A DNA stretch of 64,000 nt, from NCBI GenBank assembly GCA_031431125.1, contig JANPCX010000041.1, forward strand, positions 1-64,000, written 5' to 3'. The translations under genes and the position numbers were made by a program. Below are positions 26,101-34,968 of the stretch, one piece after another. Source of the stretch: JANPCX01 sp031431125. GTDB lineage: Bacteria > Pseudomonadota > Gammaproteobacteria > Burkholderiales > Burkholderiaceae_C. Under the pieces are notes generated by a model. It had not been told where the DNA came from. It ran no database searches and worked only from the letters and a program-made list of their open reading frames with translations. Each line of letters begins with the position of its first letter. Position 1 is the stretch's first letter.

Positions 26101-26256
26101 CTAGGCTGCATTGAGCCACATGGATGTATCAAACGCGCTGCTCATCATTGGCATGTTCATGCCGAATGTGGCTGCAGCCGCAGCACTCTTGGCCGCTGCC
26201 TTGGCGGCGGCTTTGACGGGCTTTTCGCTCGTCTTGTCGCTGCTGCTGTGGGTCAC
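26101..26256 (-). CDS. Possible small Ala/Lys-rich protein or gene remnant
   Basis: A 51-codon frame from GTG 26256 encodes SSSDKTSEKP, then a run of AAAKAAAKSAAAAA, and a Met-rich tail (FGMNMPMMSSAFDTSMW). The Lys/Ala run recalls the tails of phasins or histone-H1-like proteins, but the tail is unusual and no domain is recognisable. It could be the C-terminal remnant of a longer gene. The same frame is open back to a GTG at 26319 through the barstar 3' hairpin. Coding status is doubtful. Confidence 0.3.
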   Translation of the reverse strand: MTHSSSDKTSEKPVKAAAKAAAKSAAAAATFGMNMPMMSSAFDTSMWLNAA

Positions 26257-26263
26257 CTCAGTG

Positions 26264-26298
26264 GCCCGCTCCCATGACCCTGATTCTTGGGAGCGGGC
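26264..26298. repeat. Inverted repeat at the 3' end of the barstar gene
   Basis: GCCCGCTCCC (26264-26273) and GGGAGCGGGC (26289-26298) form a perfect 10-bp stem with a 15-base loop; flanking AGT/ACT extend it after one mismatch. It overlaps the barstar stop codon. No T-run follows, so it is more likely a 3'-end hairpin than an intrinsic terminator. Confidence 0.6.
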
Positions 26299-26693
26299 TA
26301 CTGAAAAGAATAGAAACACCTGAAGGGGATTTTTCGTTCAGCCCAAAAGTCGGCCGCATCTCGAAAAACATCCAGCAGCTGCTCGCGTGCTTCGCGGTCA
26401 AAACGCGGGTTGTCGGGCAACTGTTCCAGCACCACGACAAAGCCCGTTTGGTTGCCAGACTTGTGAACCAAGTCGGTCATGCAGTCGTAGAGCGCATCCA
26501 AATTTTTGCCGAAGTGCGCCGGGAACAAAAATGCACCTGCGATGGCTTCGAGAACGTCCTGCTTGGACTGGGCCGCACCCAAACTCGCATAGAGAAAATG
26601 CTGCTCAGCAGCTTGCGCTGCCTGCTGCAAATCCTCCACGCGGTAAGCGCGGATCGCTTGAACAATGTTCGGACGCACGGTCTGCAACTGCAT
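26298..26693 (-). CDS. Barstar-family ribonuclease inhibitor
   Basis: The 131-residue cytoplasmic product carries the barstar signature GKNLDALYDCMTDL, with preceding IAGAFLFPAHF and following VVVLEQLPD. Barstars bind and block barnase-type ribonucleases. It lies 83 bases downstream of the secreted barnase-like gene on the same strand, so toxin and immunity protein form one unit with the inhibitor distal. The C-terminal part (LDVFRDAADFWAERKIPF) is also typical of the family. Confidence 0.92.
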   Translation of the reverse strand: MQLQTVRPNIVQAIRAYRVEDLQQAAQAAEQHFLYASLGAAQSKQDVLEAIAGAFLFPAHFGKNLDALYDCMTDLVHKSGNQTGFVVVLEQLPDNPRFDREAREQLLDVFRDAADFWAERKIPFRCFYSFQ

Positions 26694-26776
26694 GGCCTCG
26701 TTCCTTCGTTTTAAGTCAAAAAAAATCGCACAACAAAACTCTTACCATCGGTCACTGCGCCAAATCCGCTGACGCG

Positions 26777-27193
26777 TCACGGTGTGATGCGGCGAAAACT
26801 GGCGTAGTGGTCGTCGGTGTAAAAACACGCGTCGGGGCGCTGAACCTCTTGTCCGCCGCAAACAATTCGTCTGGCACCTCGGTCACGCGACCTCGGTGTT
26901 TTGACGGTGTATTCGCGGTAGTAGCCACGAGGCTGCGCTGGGAGAATCCGTTCTCGGTTGCCAAAAACCGATCCATCCTTGCGGTATGGATGCGGCCCAC
27001 CGGCCCGAATGGCACGTTCAGTCGCCTGGGCTTCCTTGGGCAACTCCGCCAGGCTGACTTGCGCCAGCGGCGGCGGTCCCTTGGCCCAAGCGGCTTGATC
27101 CGCCCCCGCTGTGGTGAAGATCAGAGCCGTCACAAAGACGGTGAGTCCCCACTTACTAACAGCAGCACGGGCCGCAAACAGGCCAGAAAGCAT
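26777..27193 (-). CDS. Secreted barnase-type guanyl-specific ribonuclease
   Basis: The 138-residue product has a Sec signal peptide (SKWGLTVFVTALIFTTAGA) and a microbial ribonuclease domain. The barnase catalytic triad equivalents are all visible: Glu in YYREYTVKTP, Arg in RGARRIVCGG, and His in YTDDHYASFRRI. It should cleave RNA outside the cytoplasm, as a nutrient-scavenging or antagonistic nuclease. The ATG at 27193 is preferred over a GTG seven codons earlier because the signal peptide starts there. The barstar gene follows on the same strand. Confidence 0.9.
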   Translation of the reverse strand: MLSGLFAARAAVSKWGLTVFVTALIFTTAGADQAAWAKGPPPLAQVSLAELPKEAQATERAIRAGGPHPYRKDGSVFGNRERILPAQPRGYYREYTVKTPRSRDRGARRIVCGGQEVQRPDACFYTDDHYASFRRITP

Positions 27194-27439
27194 CACGGGT
27201 TTTCCCAGTTCCACAAGCCGATATGGTACCGAATTGACCCGGAAACCTCAAGCCTTTCCTTGACATGAAGGCGCCCACAAGACTCAGTTTGTGTGCGCTC
27301 GCATTCAGAAAGACGCCTTCTAAACATGGTTTATGACAATTTTTTATATTCTGGCGTAGCAATTTTTGGCAGCACCAAACTGCCCTGTGAAGGCGGCTCA
27401 TGAAGAGAAAGTCCCCAAATTGGTGCGTGCCTTGCGCGC

Positions 27440-29734
27440 TCAACGTACCGCGTTGGCGTCTGCCACCGTGAGCGCTGTCATGTTGACGATGCGACGGACT
27501 GTGGCCGACGGGGTCAAGATGTGAACGGGTTGTGCCGCACCCAGGAGCACGGGCCCGATGGCGATGCCACCACCGGCAGCCGTCTTTAAGAGGTTGTAGC
27601 TGATGTTGGCGGCGTCGATATTGGGCAGCACCAGCAAATTCGCTTCGCCCGTCAAGCGGCTGCCAGGCATCACATCACGGCGGTAGGCTGCGTCCAACGC
27701 GCTGTCTCCGTGCATCTCCCCATCCACTTCCAGCCACGGGGCTCGCGCTTGTAGCAGTGAGAGGGTGTCGCGCATCTTGACAGCCGACGGTTGGTTGCTT
27801 GAACCGAAATTGCTGTGTGACAGCAAGGCCGCTTTGGGCTGAAGACCAAAACGCATCATTTCCTCGGCGGCCATGGTCGTTATTTCTGCCAACTGCTCTG
27901 CGTTTGGGTCGTAGTTGACATGCGTGTCGACCAGCATCACCTGGCGGCCGGGCAATATCAAGCCGTTCATGCAAGCGTAAGTAGTTGCACCCGCACGCAA
28001 GCCAACGACTTGGTCAATGTAGTGAAGATGCAGTGCGGTGGTGCCCCAGGTGCCGCACAACATCCCGTCGACTTCGCCTTTCTTGAGCAGCATGGCGCCG
28101 ATCAACGTCAAGCGACGACGCATTTCAATTTTGGCCAGCTGAACAGTGACGCCTTTGCGCGCGGTGAGTTGGTGGTAGGTTTGCCAGTAGTCGCGGTAGC
28201 GGTGATCGTTTTCGGTGTTGACCAGGTCATAGTCACGGCCGGCTTCCAAGCGCAGGCCGAACGTCTCGACACGTTGCGCAATCACCTCGGGTCGACCGAT
28301 CAAGGTCGGACGTGCCAAACCCTCGTCGACCACCACCTGCACCGCACGCAGAACACGCTCTTCTTCGCCCTCGGCATAGGCGACACGTTTGTTGACGGCG
28401 CGTTTGGCGATGTTGAAGATGGGCTTCATCGTCGTGCCCGAGGCGTAGACGAAGGCCTGCAGTTTCTCCCGGTAGGCGTCGAAGTCTTGGATGGGTCGCT
28501 GCGCCACGCCAGACTCGGCTGCTGCTTTCGCAACTGCCGGTGCAATCTTCATCATCAGACGTGGGTCGAAAGGCTTGGGTATGAGGTACTCAGGCCCAAA
28601 GCTCAAAGTCGCGCCGATATAAGCCGCGGCAACGACTTCGCTTTGTTCGGCTTGAGCCAACTCGGCGATCGCATACACCGCAGCGATCTCCATTTCCACC
28701 GTGATGGTGGTGGCCCCGCTGTCCAGCGCTCCCCGGAAAATGTAGGGGAAACACAGCACGTTGTTGACCTGGTTGGGGTAGTCGGTACGGCCGGTGGCCA
28801 TGATCGCATCGCTTCGCACCTGCTGCACTTCTTCGGGCGTGATTTCCGGTGTGGGGTTGGCCAGTGCAAAGATGATGGGCTGGGCTGACATCGCGGCCAC
28901 CATGTCTTTCTTCAGCACGCCAGCCGCAGACAAACCCAAGAACACGTCAGCGCCTTGAATGGCTTCTGCCAGAGTTCGCTGCTTGGTTTTCTGAGAGAAG
29001 ACGATCTTGTCCTCGTCCATCAGTTCGGTTCGGCCCTCATAAACCAAGCCCGCCAGGTCGGTGACCCAAATGTTTTCGCGTGGCACGCCGAGCTTGACCA
29101 GCAAACCCAAACAAGCCAGTGCTGCCGCGCCCGCGCCTGATGTGACCAGCTTGATTTTTTTGATGTCTTTGCCGGTGACCTTGAGTGCGTTGAGCAAGGC
29201 CGCACCGACCACGATGGCGGTGCCGTGCTGATCGTCGTGAAAAACGGGAATCTTCATGCGTTCGCGCAACTGGCGTTCGACGTAGAAACAATCGGGTGCT
29301 TTGATGTCTTCCAGGTTGATGCCGCCAAAGGTCGGCTCCATGGCAGCGATCATGTCCACGAGTTTGTCGAGGTTGTTCTCGGCCAATTCAATGTCAAACA
29401 CGTCAATGCCGGCGAACTTCTTAAAAAGTACTCCTTTGCCTTCCATCACTGGTTTGGCGGCGAGGGGGCCGATGTTGCCCAACCCGAGCACGGCCGTGCC
29501 GTTGGTGACCACGGCCACCAAGTTGCCGCGCGAGGTGTAGCGGTAGGCATTGGCAGGGTCGGCCACGATTTCTTCGCAGGCCGCGGCCACACCGGGGGAG
29601 TAAGCCAGTGCCAGGTCGCGTTGGTTGACCAACTGCTTGGTCGCTGCGATGGCGATTTTCCCCGGGGTGGGGAACTCGTGGTACTCCAGCGCAGCTTGGC
29701 GAAGTTCGGCGGCTTTTTGTTCTGAGTTCGGCAT
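27440..29734 (-). CDS. maeB: NADP-dependent malic enzyme with phosphotransacetylase-like domain
   Basis: Decarboxylates malate to pyruvate with NADPH formation. The 764-residue product has the malic enzyme half (about 1-430): LAYSPGVAAACEEI, YTSRGNLVAVVTNGTAVLGLGN, FHDDQHGTAIV, and the nucleotide-binding SGAGAAALACL. It then has a phosphotransacetylase-like regulatory half (about 440-764) typical of MaeB. The start at 29734 gives the conserved HEFPTPGKI context; a longer frame reaches into the divergent kinase gene and is rejected. The divergent DctSR-like genes suggest a link with C4-dicarboxylate use. Confidence 0.95.
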   Translation of the reverse strand: MPNSEQKAAELRQAALEYHEFPTPGKIAIAATKQLVNQRDLALAYSPGVAAACEEIVADPANAYRYTSRGNLVAVVTNGTAVLGLGNIGPLAAKPVMEGKGVLFKKFAGIDVFDIELAENNLDKLVDMIAAMEPTFGGINLEDIKAPDCFYVERQLRERMKIPVFHDDQHGTAIVVGAALLNALKVTGKDIKKIKLVTSGAGAAALACLGLLVKLGVPRENIWVTDLAGLVYEGRTELMDEDKIVFSQKTKQRTLAEAIQGADVFLGLSAAGVLKKDMVAAMSAQPIIFALANPTPEITPEEVQQVRSDAIMATGRTDYPNQVNNVLCFPYIFRGALDSGATTITVEMEIAAVYAIAELAQAEQSEVVAAAYIGATLSFGPEYLIPKPFDPRLMMKIAPAVAKAAAESGVAQRPIQDFDAYREKLQAFVYASGTTMKPIFNIAKRAVNKRVAYAEGEEERVLRAVQVVVDEGLARPTLIGRPEVIAQRVETFGLRLEAGRDYDLVNTENDHRYRDYWQTYHQLTARKGVTVQLAKIEMRRRLTLIGAMLLKKGEVDGMLCGTWGTTALHLHYIDQVVGLRAGATTYACMNGLILPGRQVMLVDTHVNYDPNAEQLAEITTMAAEEMMRFGLQPKAALLSHSNFGSSNQPSAVKMRDTLSLLQARAPWLEVDGEMHGDSALDAAYRRDVMPGSRLTGEANLLVLPNIDAANISYNLLKTAAGGGIAIGPVLLGAAQPVHILTPSATVRRIVNMTALTVADANAVR

Positions 29735-29984
29735 GGGGTGTCTCTTGGGGTCAGAGGGGTGGTGGTCGGTCGAGATTGACACAGCCAACTGTCGACGGGC
29801 TGTCAATCCGCTTACCATTTTTGACAAGGCAACGGCGTGGTCTGATTCTAGGAGTCGCTTGGGGTGATCGGTGACATTTGCACATGTGAAGCGTGCATGG
29901 TGCCATGTTGCTACCTGAATACGCCGGTATCTATGCGCGAAACTGCGTATGTGTTTTGACACGAAACCGGCAATACTGGGGCCC

Positions 29985-32126
29985 ATGCATCCTGCCACCT
30001 CGGCTGCTTCTCACCCAACACCACGCACCCGGCGCGTGCGCCGGGTGTGGCTTTGGATGGCTTTGGTGGCGCTGTTGGTGGTGGCGCAATCACTGCTGGT
30101 CTGGCTGACCTTGCGCTACGAAAGCGCGCGAACGCAAGAACAGGTGGAAAACACGGCGGCCAGTGTGGCGCTGGAGGTCAAGCAAGACTTGTCTCGGGTA
30201 TTGCAGAGTTTGCAGACCTTGTTGTGGAACGACCCGTCTTTGTCGCAATGGCGGATGGACACAGCCGAGCTGCTGCGGCGTTGGCCCGCGCTGCTGCGGG
30301 TTGAATGGCGTGATCAGCGGCACGGCATTTTGACCGCTGTAGACAGTCCGTTTCGCCCACCTATTTTCACGCGCATTGCGCGCACAGACATCGATCTGGA
30401 GGCTGAATTGGCTTGCGTGTCGGCGGCCCGACTGGCCAGCCCGTCTTACTCTCGCAGCTACTTTGTCCCCTTGCCAGACGGGTTGGGGCTGGAGGTGATT
30501 GATGTTTGCATTCCCATACAGAACGGCGGGCGGACAGACTCTTTTTTGATTGCCACACTGGGTTTGAGCGCCCTGTTGACCGAAGCGGCCAATGCCGAGC
30601 AGCTTCGAGACAATGAAGTGACCTTCGTCGAGGGTGATGGCACACGACTGGCGCGTGCGGGCTTGCCTCGTGGCGCGGGCGTCTATCTGTCAGATCGCAT
30701 GGTTGACCTGCCGGGCAATGCGCTGCAACTGCGTGCTGACAGCCGAGCGGGCGGACCGCGATTGATCCCCAATCTGGCCGTTGCCTTGGTGTTGGGCTTA
30801 TCGCTTGCGCTGGGCGGGGTCGTGGTTCTTTTGGTGCGCGATGTTCGTAAACGGGCTGGTGCCGAGGCCGCTTTGGCGGAATCTTTGGCGTTTCGCAAAG
30901 CGATGGAAGACTCTCTGGTGACCGGACTGCGCGCGCGCGATTTGCAAGGCTGCATCACCTACGCGAATCCCGCTTTTTGCAAGATGGTGGGGCGCCCGCC
31001 CCAGGAGTTGCTGGGGCTGGCCGTCCAGCCCTACTGGCCGCCAGATTTGGTGGACGACTACACCCTGCGCCAAGAACAGCGCCTGGCACGGCTGGTGGAT
31101 GGCAATGCCAGAAAAGAGCTGGTTCAAGAAGCGCGTGAAGGTTTTGAGACGGTGTTCATGCGCGCCAATGGCGAACGTTTCGAGGTGCTGATTTTCGAAG
31201 CACCTTTGGTCGATGGCGCAGGCGTGCAAACCGGGTGGATGAGTGCGGTGGTGGATGTCAGCGGGCAGCGCCGTGTGGAGGAGTTGTCGCGGCAGCAACA
31301 GGAGAGGTTGGCCGCGACTGCACGTTTGGCCACCGTGGGCGAGATGGCCTCATTGCTCAGCCATGAGTTGAATCAACCGCTTGCCGCCATTGCCAGCTAT
31401 GCCACAGGTTCCTTGAATTTGATTCAGACCGAAGAGGCCACAGCACGTTCCAATTCGAGTGCCGGCGATGTAATGAGCCCCACCAGTGAGTTGCAGCAAC
31501 ACCTCCAACAAGCGCTGCAACGAATCGCTGAACAGGCAGACCGTGCGGGACGGGTGATCAAGAGCGTTCACGATTTTGTTCGCCGACGGGAGCAAGCCCG
31601 CGAACCCACCAGTGCGCAAGCTTTGCTGGATTCCGTCTTGCCTCTGGTCCGACTGCAAGCGCGCAAAAGCGGAACACGAATTGAGGTTGCAGTGCCGCCG
31701 GATTTGCTGCGCGTGGTCTGCGACCGCACCATGGTGGAGCAGGTGCTGCTGAACCTCACGCGCAATGGCATTCAAGCCATGGAAGATGCCAATACCGATT
31801 TGTCTGCACGAGAGTTGCAGCTGGTGGTGCATCAATCGCATCGGGACTGGCTGCAGTTCCATGTCATCGACCGAGGGCCTGGTATTCCCAGCGACGTAGC
31901 GAAACTGCTGTTCACCCCGTTTTTCACCACCCGCAGCGAGGGCATGGGTTTGGGTCTGAGTTTGTGCCGCACCGTGATTGAGCAACACGGCGGTGCACTT
32001 GATTTTCAAAGCCCTGCCGCCCGAGGCCACAGCCCCGACTGCGGCACTGCCTTCAGTTTCACCTTGCCCACGGAGCGAAAATCGGCTCCCAAAAGTCTTC
32101 ATGCCAGGAGTGACAACCCACCATGA
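29985..32126 (+). CDS. Membrane sensor histidine kinase (DctS-like)
   Basis: A 713-residue kinase with a helix at about 21-43, a periplasmic sensing domain of some 215 residues, a second helix at about 260-284, a PAS domain (about 300-425), a HisKA domain with the phospho-accepting His in LLSHELNQPLAA (near 458), and an ATPase domain (NLTRNGIQAM, DRGPGIP, GMGLGLSLC). The architecture matches FixL/DctS-type kinases that sense C4-dicarboxylates. It overlaps its response regulator by four bases and is divergent from malic enzyme, which supports that role, but the ligand is inferred. A start 12 codons upstream is possible. Confidence 0.9.
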   Translation: MHPATSAASHPTPRTRRVRRVWLWMALVALLVVAQSLLVWLTLRYESARTQEQVENTAASVALEVKQDLSRVLQSLQTLLWNDPSLSQWRMDTAELLRRWPALLRVEWRDQRHGILTAVDSPFRPPIFTRIARTDIDLEAELACVSAARLASPSYSRSYFVPLPDGLGLEVIDVCIPIQNGGRTDSFLIATLGLSALLTEAANAEQLRDNEVTFVEGDGTRLARAGLPRGAGVYLSDRMVDLPGNALQLRADSRAGGPRLIPNLAVALVLGLSLALGGVVVLLVRDVRKRAGAEAALAESLAFRKAMEDSLVTGLRARDLQGCITYANPAFCKMVGRPPQELLGLAVQPYWPPDLVDDYTLRQEQRLARLVDGNARKELVQEAREGFETVFMRANGERFEVLIFEAPLVDGAGVQTGWMSAVVDVSGQRRVEELSRQQQERLAATARLATVGEMASLLSHELNQPLAAIASYATGSLNLIQTEEATARSNSSAGDVMSPTSELQQHLQQALQRIAEQADRAGRVIKSVHDFVRRREQAREPTSAQALLDSVLPLVRLQARKSGTRIEVAVPPDLLRVVCDRTMVEQVLLNLTRNGIQAMEDANTDLSARELQLVVHQSHRDWLQFHVIDRGPGIPSDVAKLLFTPFFTTRSEGMGLGLSLCRTVIEQHGGALDFQSPAARGHSPDCGTAFSFTLPTERKSAPKSLHARSDNPP

Positions 32127-32794
32127 CACTGCAATTGGACCCCCAACTTGGTTTACCCATGGTCTACCTGGTGGACGACGAAGACGTGGTGCGTGATGCG
32201 CTGGCATGGTTGCTTCGGTCACGTCGTTTGTTGTCTGAAACCTTCAGCAGCGGCGAGGCTTTTGAGGCCATGTTGAAACCGAAAGTTGATGTCGAAGGCG
32301 CCAAGGACTGGCCGCGGTCGCCCAGTTGTTTATTGCTGGACGTGCGCATGCCTGGCATGAGTGGCTTGATGTTGTTTGACGGCTTGGTGCGTTTGGGTCT
32401 GACGCATGTGATGCCGGTAATTTTTTTGACTGGTCACGGTGATGTGCCTACGGCCGTTGCCGCCGTCAAACAAGGGGCTTTTGACTTTGTAGAGAAACCG
32501 TTTGCCGACAATGCGCTGGTTGACCGTGTGGAGCAGGCCCTGATGCACAGCGCACAAGCCATCTCCGCCCGACGCCATGATGGGCTCATGGCCAAACGTT
32601 TGGCCGAACTCACCGAGCGCGAACGCGAAGTGATGCGTTTGGTGATGGCAGGGCGCCCCAACAAACTCATCGCCGACGAACTGGACATCAGTGTGCGCAC
32701 GGTCGAGGTTCATCGCGCCCGGGTGTTTGAAAAAATGGACGTCAAGTCGGCGGTGGAGTTGACCAACGTATTGCGGGCTGCTGGTCAGTTGTAG
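32123..32794 (+). CDS. FixJ/LuxR-family response regulator (DctR-like)
   Basis: The 223-residue regulator has a receiver domain (VYLVDDEDVVRDAL, phosphorylated Asp in LLLDVRMPGMSG, TGHGD, KPF) and a LuxR-type helix-turn-helix (LTEREREVMRLVMAG, RTVEVHRARVFEKM). It is translationally coupled to the upstream kinase (ATGA), so they form a cognate pair. By analogy with DctR it would activate dicarboxylate uptake genes, which are not in this window. The receiver has a slightly enlarged loop between beta-2 and beta-3 (VDVEGAKDWPRSP). Confidence 0.92.
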   Translation: MTLQLDPQLGLPMVYLVDDEDVVRDALAWLLRSRRLLSETFSSGEAFEAMLKPKVDVEGAKDWPRSPSCLLLDVRMPGMSGLMLFDGLVRLGLTHVMPVIFLTGHGDVPTAVAAVKQGAFDFVEKPFADNALVDRVEQALMHSAQAISARRHDGLMAKRLAELTEREREVMRLVMAGRPNKLIADELDISVRTVEVHRARVFEKMDVKSAVELTNVLRAAGQL

Positions 32795-32857
32795 CGGGGA
32801 CCACCCGCGCGCTTGCGCCAGTCGGGGGCAGACCTTCCGAGCAGCGACAATCGCACC

Positions 32858-33847
32858 ATGCCGAACCCTACTCCTTTGGGCGAATTCGACCTCATCGCCC
32901 GCTACTTCACCCGCACTGGGCAACGTGCCACTTTGGGTGTGGGCGATGACTGCGCCTTGTGGACGCCCGAGCCTGGTTTGCAGCTCGCCATTTCAAGTGA
33001 CATGTTGGTGGAGGGGCGGCATTTCCTGTCCACCGTTGACCCCGCGCGTTTGGGGCACAAAGCTTTGGCGGTGAACCTGAGCGACTTAGCGGCTTGCGGC
33101 GCTCGGCCAGCAGCGTTTACTTTGGCCCTGTCCCTGCCGCGTGCAGATCCCGAGTTTTTAGAAGGCTTCTCGCGTGGGTTGTGGGCCTTGGCCGATGCGC
33201 ACGGATGTGAGTTGATCGGTGGTGACACCACCCATGGTCCGCTCAATGTGTGCATCACGGTATTCGGCGAGGTGGTCCCGGGCCAGGCCCTGCTGCGGTC
33301 AGGCAGTCAAGCGGGAGACGACATTTACGTGAGCAACACCGTGGGTGATGCGCGTTTGGCTCTGGAAGTGTTCCGGGGTCGTTTGTCTTTGGATGGCGGT
33401 GACTTTGATGTGGTCCGCCAAGCCATGGAACTGCCCCAACCGCGGGTTGCCTTGGGTCAAGCACTTCAGGGCTTGGCGAGCAGCGCCATCGATGTGTCCG
33501 ATGGCTTGCTCGGCGATTTGTCGCACATCCTGAAACGCTCCAAGCTGGGCGCCACGGTGAATGCAGATGCGGTGCCGTGCAGCAGCATATTGCGTCAGCA
33601 ACCACTGGACATCCAGCGTCTTTGTACCTTGGCGGGTGGCGACGACTACGAATTGGTGTTCACCGCGCCCACCAGCGCTGCCGCCAAATTGCAAGTTCTG
33701 GCGCAAGCGCTGAATCTGCCTTTGACTCGAATCGGCCAAGTGGAAGCTGAACCCGGGCTGCGGCTGGTGGATGAACAAGGTCGCAGCATGGCGAGCAGCT
33801 TTCCGTCGTTTGATCACTTCCGATCATCCCATTCTGTTCATGAATGA
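32858..33847 (+). CDS. thiL: Thiamine-monophosphate kinase
   Basis: Phosphorylates thiamine phosphate to the active cofactor thiamine diphosphate. The 329-residue product carries GEFDLIARYF at the N-terminus, the nucleotide site LGVGDDCALW, VEGRHFL, NLSDLAACGA, LIGGDTTHGP, DVSDGLLGDL and GGDDYELVF, all ThiL hallmarks. The ATG at 32858 is used because the 15 codons upstream are unconserved. The 3' end overlaps pgpA by 8 bases. Confidence 0.95.
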   Translation: MPNPTPLGEFDLIARYFTRTGQRATLGVGDDCALWTPEPGLQLAISSDMLVEGRHFLSTVDPARLGHKALAVNLSDLAACGARPAAFTLALSLPRADPEFLEGFSRGLWALADAHGCELIGGDTTHGPLNVCITVFGEVVPGQALLRSGSQAGDDIYVSNTVGDARLALEVFRGRLSLDGGDFDVVRQAMELPQPRVALGQALQGLASSAIDVSDGLLGDLSHILKRSKLGATVNADAVPCSSILRQQPLDIQRLCTLAGGDDYELVFTAPTSAAAKLQVLAQALNLPLTRIGQVEAEPGLRLVDEQGRSMASSFPSFDHFRSSHSVHE

Positions 33848-34391
33848 AGCACTGACCCCACCGGCCACTGGCAGCACAACGCGGCGCCCCAACGTGCCTT
33901 TCATGCTGTCGCACCCCGCCCATGTGTTGGCCTTGGGCTTTGGCAGTGGACTGTCGCCCGTGGCGCCCGGCACCGTCGGCACCTTGTGGGCCTGGCTGGC
34001 CTTTTGGGCGCTGGATCCGTACCTGAGCACCGTCCACTGGGGCGTCGTGCTCCTGGTCGGCTTGTTCGTGGGCTGGTGGGCGTGCACCATCACCGCCAGG
34101 AATTTGGCCGTGGCCGATCCCAGCGCCGTGGTCTGGGACGAGGTGATCGCCTTCTGGATCATTCTGTGGCTGGTGACGCCCGCTGGGTTTTGGGCGCAGT
34201 TGTCGGCTTTCGTTTTGTTCCGTTACTTCGACGCCGCGAAACCCGGCCCAGTGGCGTGGGCGGACGCCCTCTTCAAGGCCCGCAGCGGCGCACCCGTGGG
34301 TTGGGCCCAGGGTTTTGGCATCGTGCTCGACGACTTGGTGGCGGCCTTGTGCACCTTGCTTGTCATCGCTTTGTGGTGGCGGCTGTGGTGA
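33840..34391 (+). CDS. pgpA: Phosphatidylglycerophosphatase A
   Basis: Inner-membrane enzyme that dephosphorylates phosphatidylglycerophosphate in phospholipid synthesis. The 183-residue product shows GFGSGLSPVAPGTVGTLWAW, WDEVIAFW, RYFDAAKPGPV and GFGIVLDDLVAA, with several hydrophobic helices. The start at 33840 lies inside the end of thiL; the thiL-pgpA pair is widespread. A GTG in its last codons starts pncC with a 4-base overlap. Confidence 0.93.
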   Translation: MNEALTPPATGSTTRRPNVPFMLSHPAHVLALGFGSGLSPVAPGTVGTLWAWLAFWALDPYLSTVHWGVVLLVGLFVGWWACTITARNLAVADPSAVVWDEVIAFWIILWLVTPAGFWAQLSAFVLFRYFDAAKPGPVAWADALFKARSGAPVGWAQGFGIVLDDLVAALCTLLVIALWWRLW

Positions 34392-34900
34392 TTTCGTCGC
34401 CTGTTCCATGGCCTGACCACGTCAAGCCTGATGTGGCGCCGCTGGCAGACCTGCTGCGTGCCCGGGGGTGGCTTTTAGCGACCGCCGAGTCATGCACCGG
34501 CGGTTTGATTGCAGCAGTGTGCACTTCTGTTGCCGGTTCCAGCGATTGGTTTGATCGCGGTTTCGTGACCTACAGCAATGCCTCAAAAACCCAGATGTTG
34601 GGCGTGTCCGCCAAGCTCATCGAGACCCATGGCGCCGTGAGCCAAGAGGTCGCACTGGCAATGGCCCAAGGTGCTTTGGTGCAGTCGTCCGCCCAACTTG
34701 CCGTGGCCGTGACCGGGGTGGCGGGGCCGGATGGGGGCAACCCAGACAAACCCGTGGGCACTGTATGGATCGCCACGGCCCGGCGCGGTGCGGCTGCCCA
34801 TACCGAATGTTTTTTGTTTGCGGGTGACCGTGCCAGTGTGCGTATGCAAACCGTGGTGCAGGCATTGTGTGCCGTGCGAGCGTGTGCCCTTGGGGTGTGA
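34388..34900 (+). CDS. pncC: Nicotinamide-nucleotide amidohydrolase (CinA C-terminal type)
   Basis: Deamidates NMN to nicotinate mononucleotide in the pyridine-nucleotide salvage cycle. The 170-residue stand-alone domain contains LLATAESCTGGLIAA (catalytic Ser region), VTYSNASKTQMLGV, HGAVSQEVALAMA and the C-terminal TGVAGPDGG...KPVGTVW. The GTG at 34388 overlaps the pgpA stop. It closes the thiL-pgpA-pncC operon, a common beta-proteobacterial arrangement. Confidence 0.92.
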   Translation: MISSPVPWPDHVKPDVAPLADLLRARGWLLATAESCTGGLIAAVCTSVAGSSDWFDRGFVTYSNASKTQMLGVSAKLIETHGAVSQEVALAMAQGALVQSSAQLAVAVTGVAGPDGGNPDKPVGTVWIATARRGAAAHTECFLFAGDRASVRMQTVVQALCAVRACALGV

Positions 34901-34918
34901 CCTTCTTGTCCTGTGATC

Positions 34919-34951
34919 AACACTGAACCCGTGCTACACTGATCCTGTGTT
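34919..34951 (+). promoter_or_regulatory. Promoter/operator region of the VapBC-like pair
   Basis: A -10-like TACACT (34935-34940) is flanked by the inverted arms AACAC (34919-34923) and GTGTT (34947-34951), a layout expected for autorepression by a ribbon-helix-helix antitoxin. No good -35 was found. Confidence 0.35.
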
Positions 34952-34968
34952 AAGCTGGGGCCAGTGCC

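Noticed and set aside
27156..27443. Minus-strand frame between maeB and the barnase gene
   Set aside because: Cys- and Gly-rich shadow composition, overlaps the barnase signal sequence, no domain.
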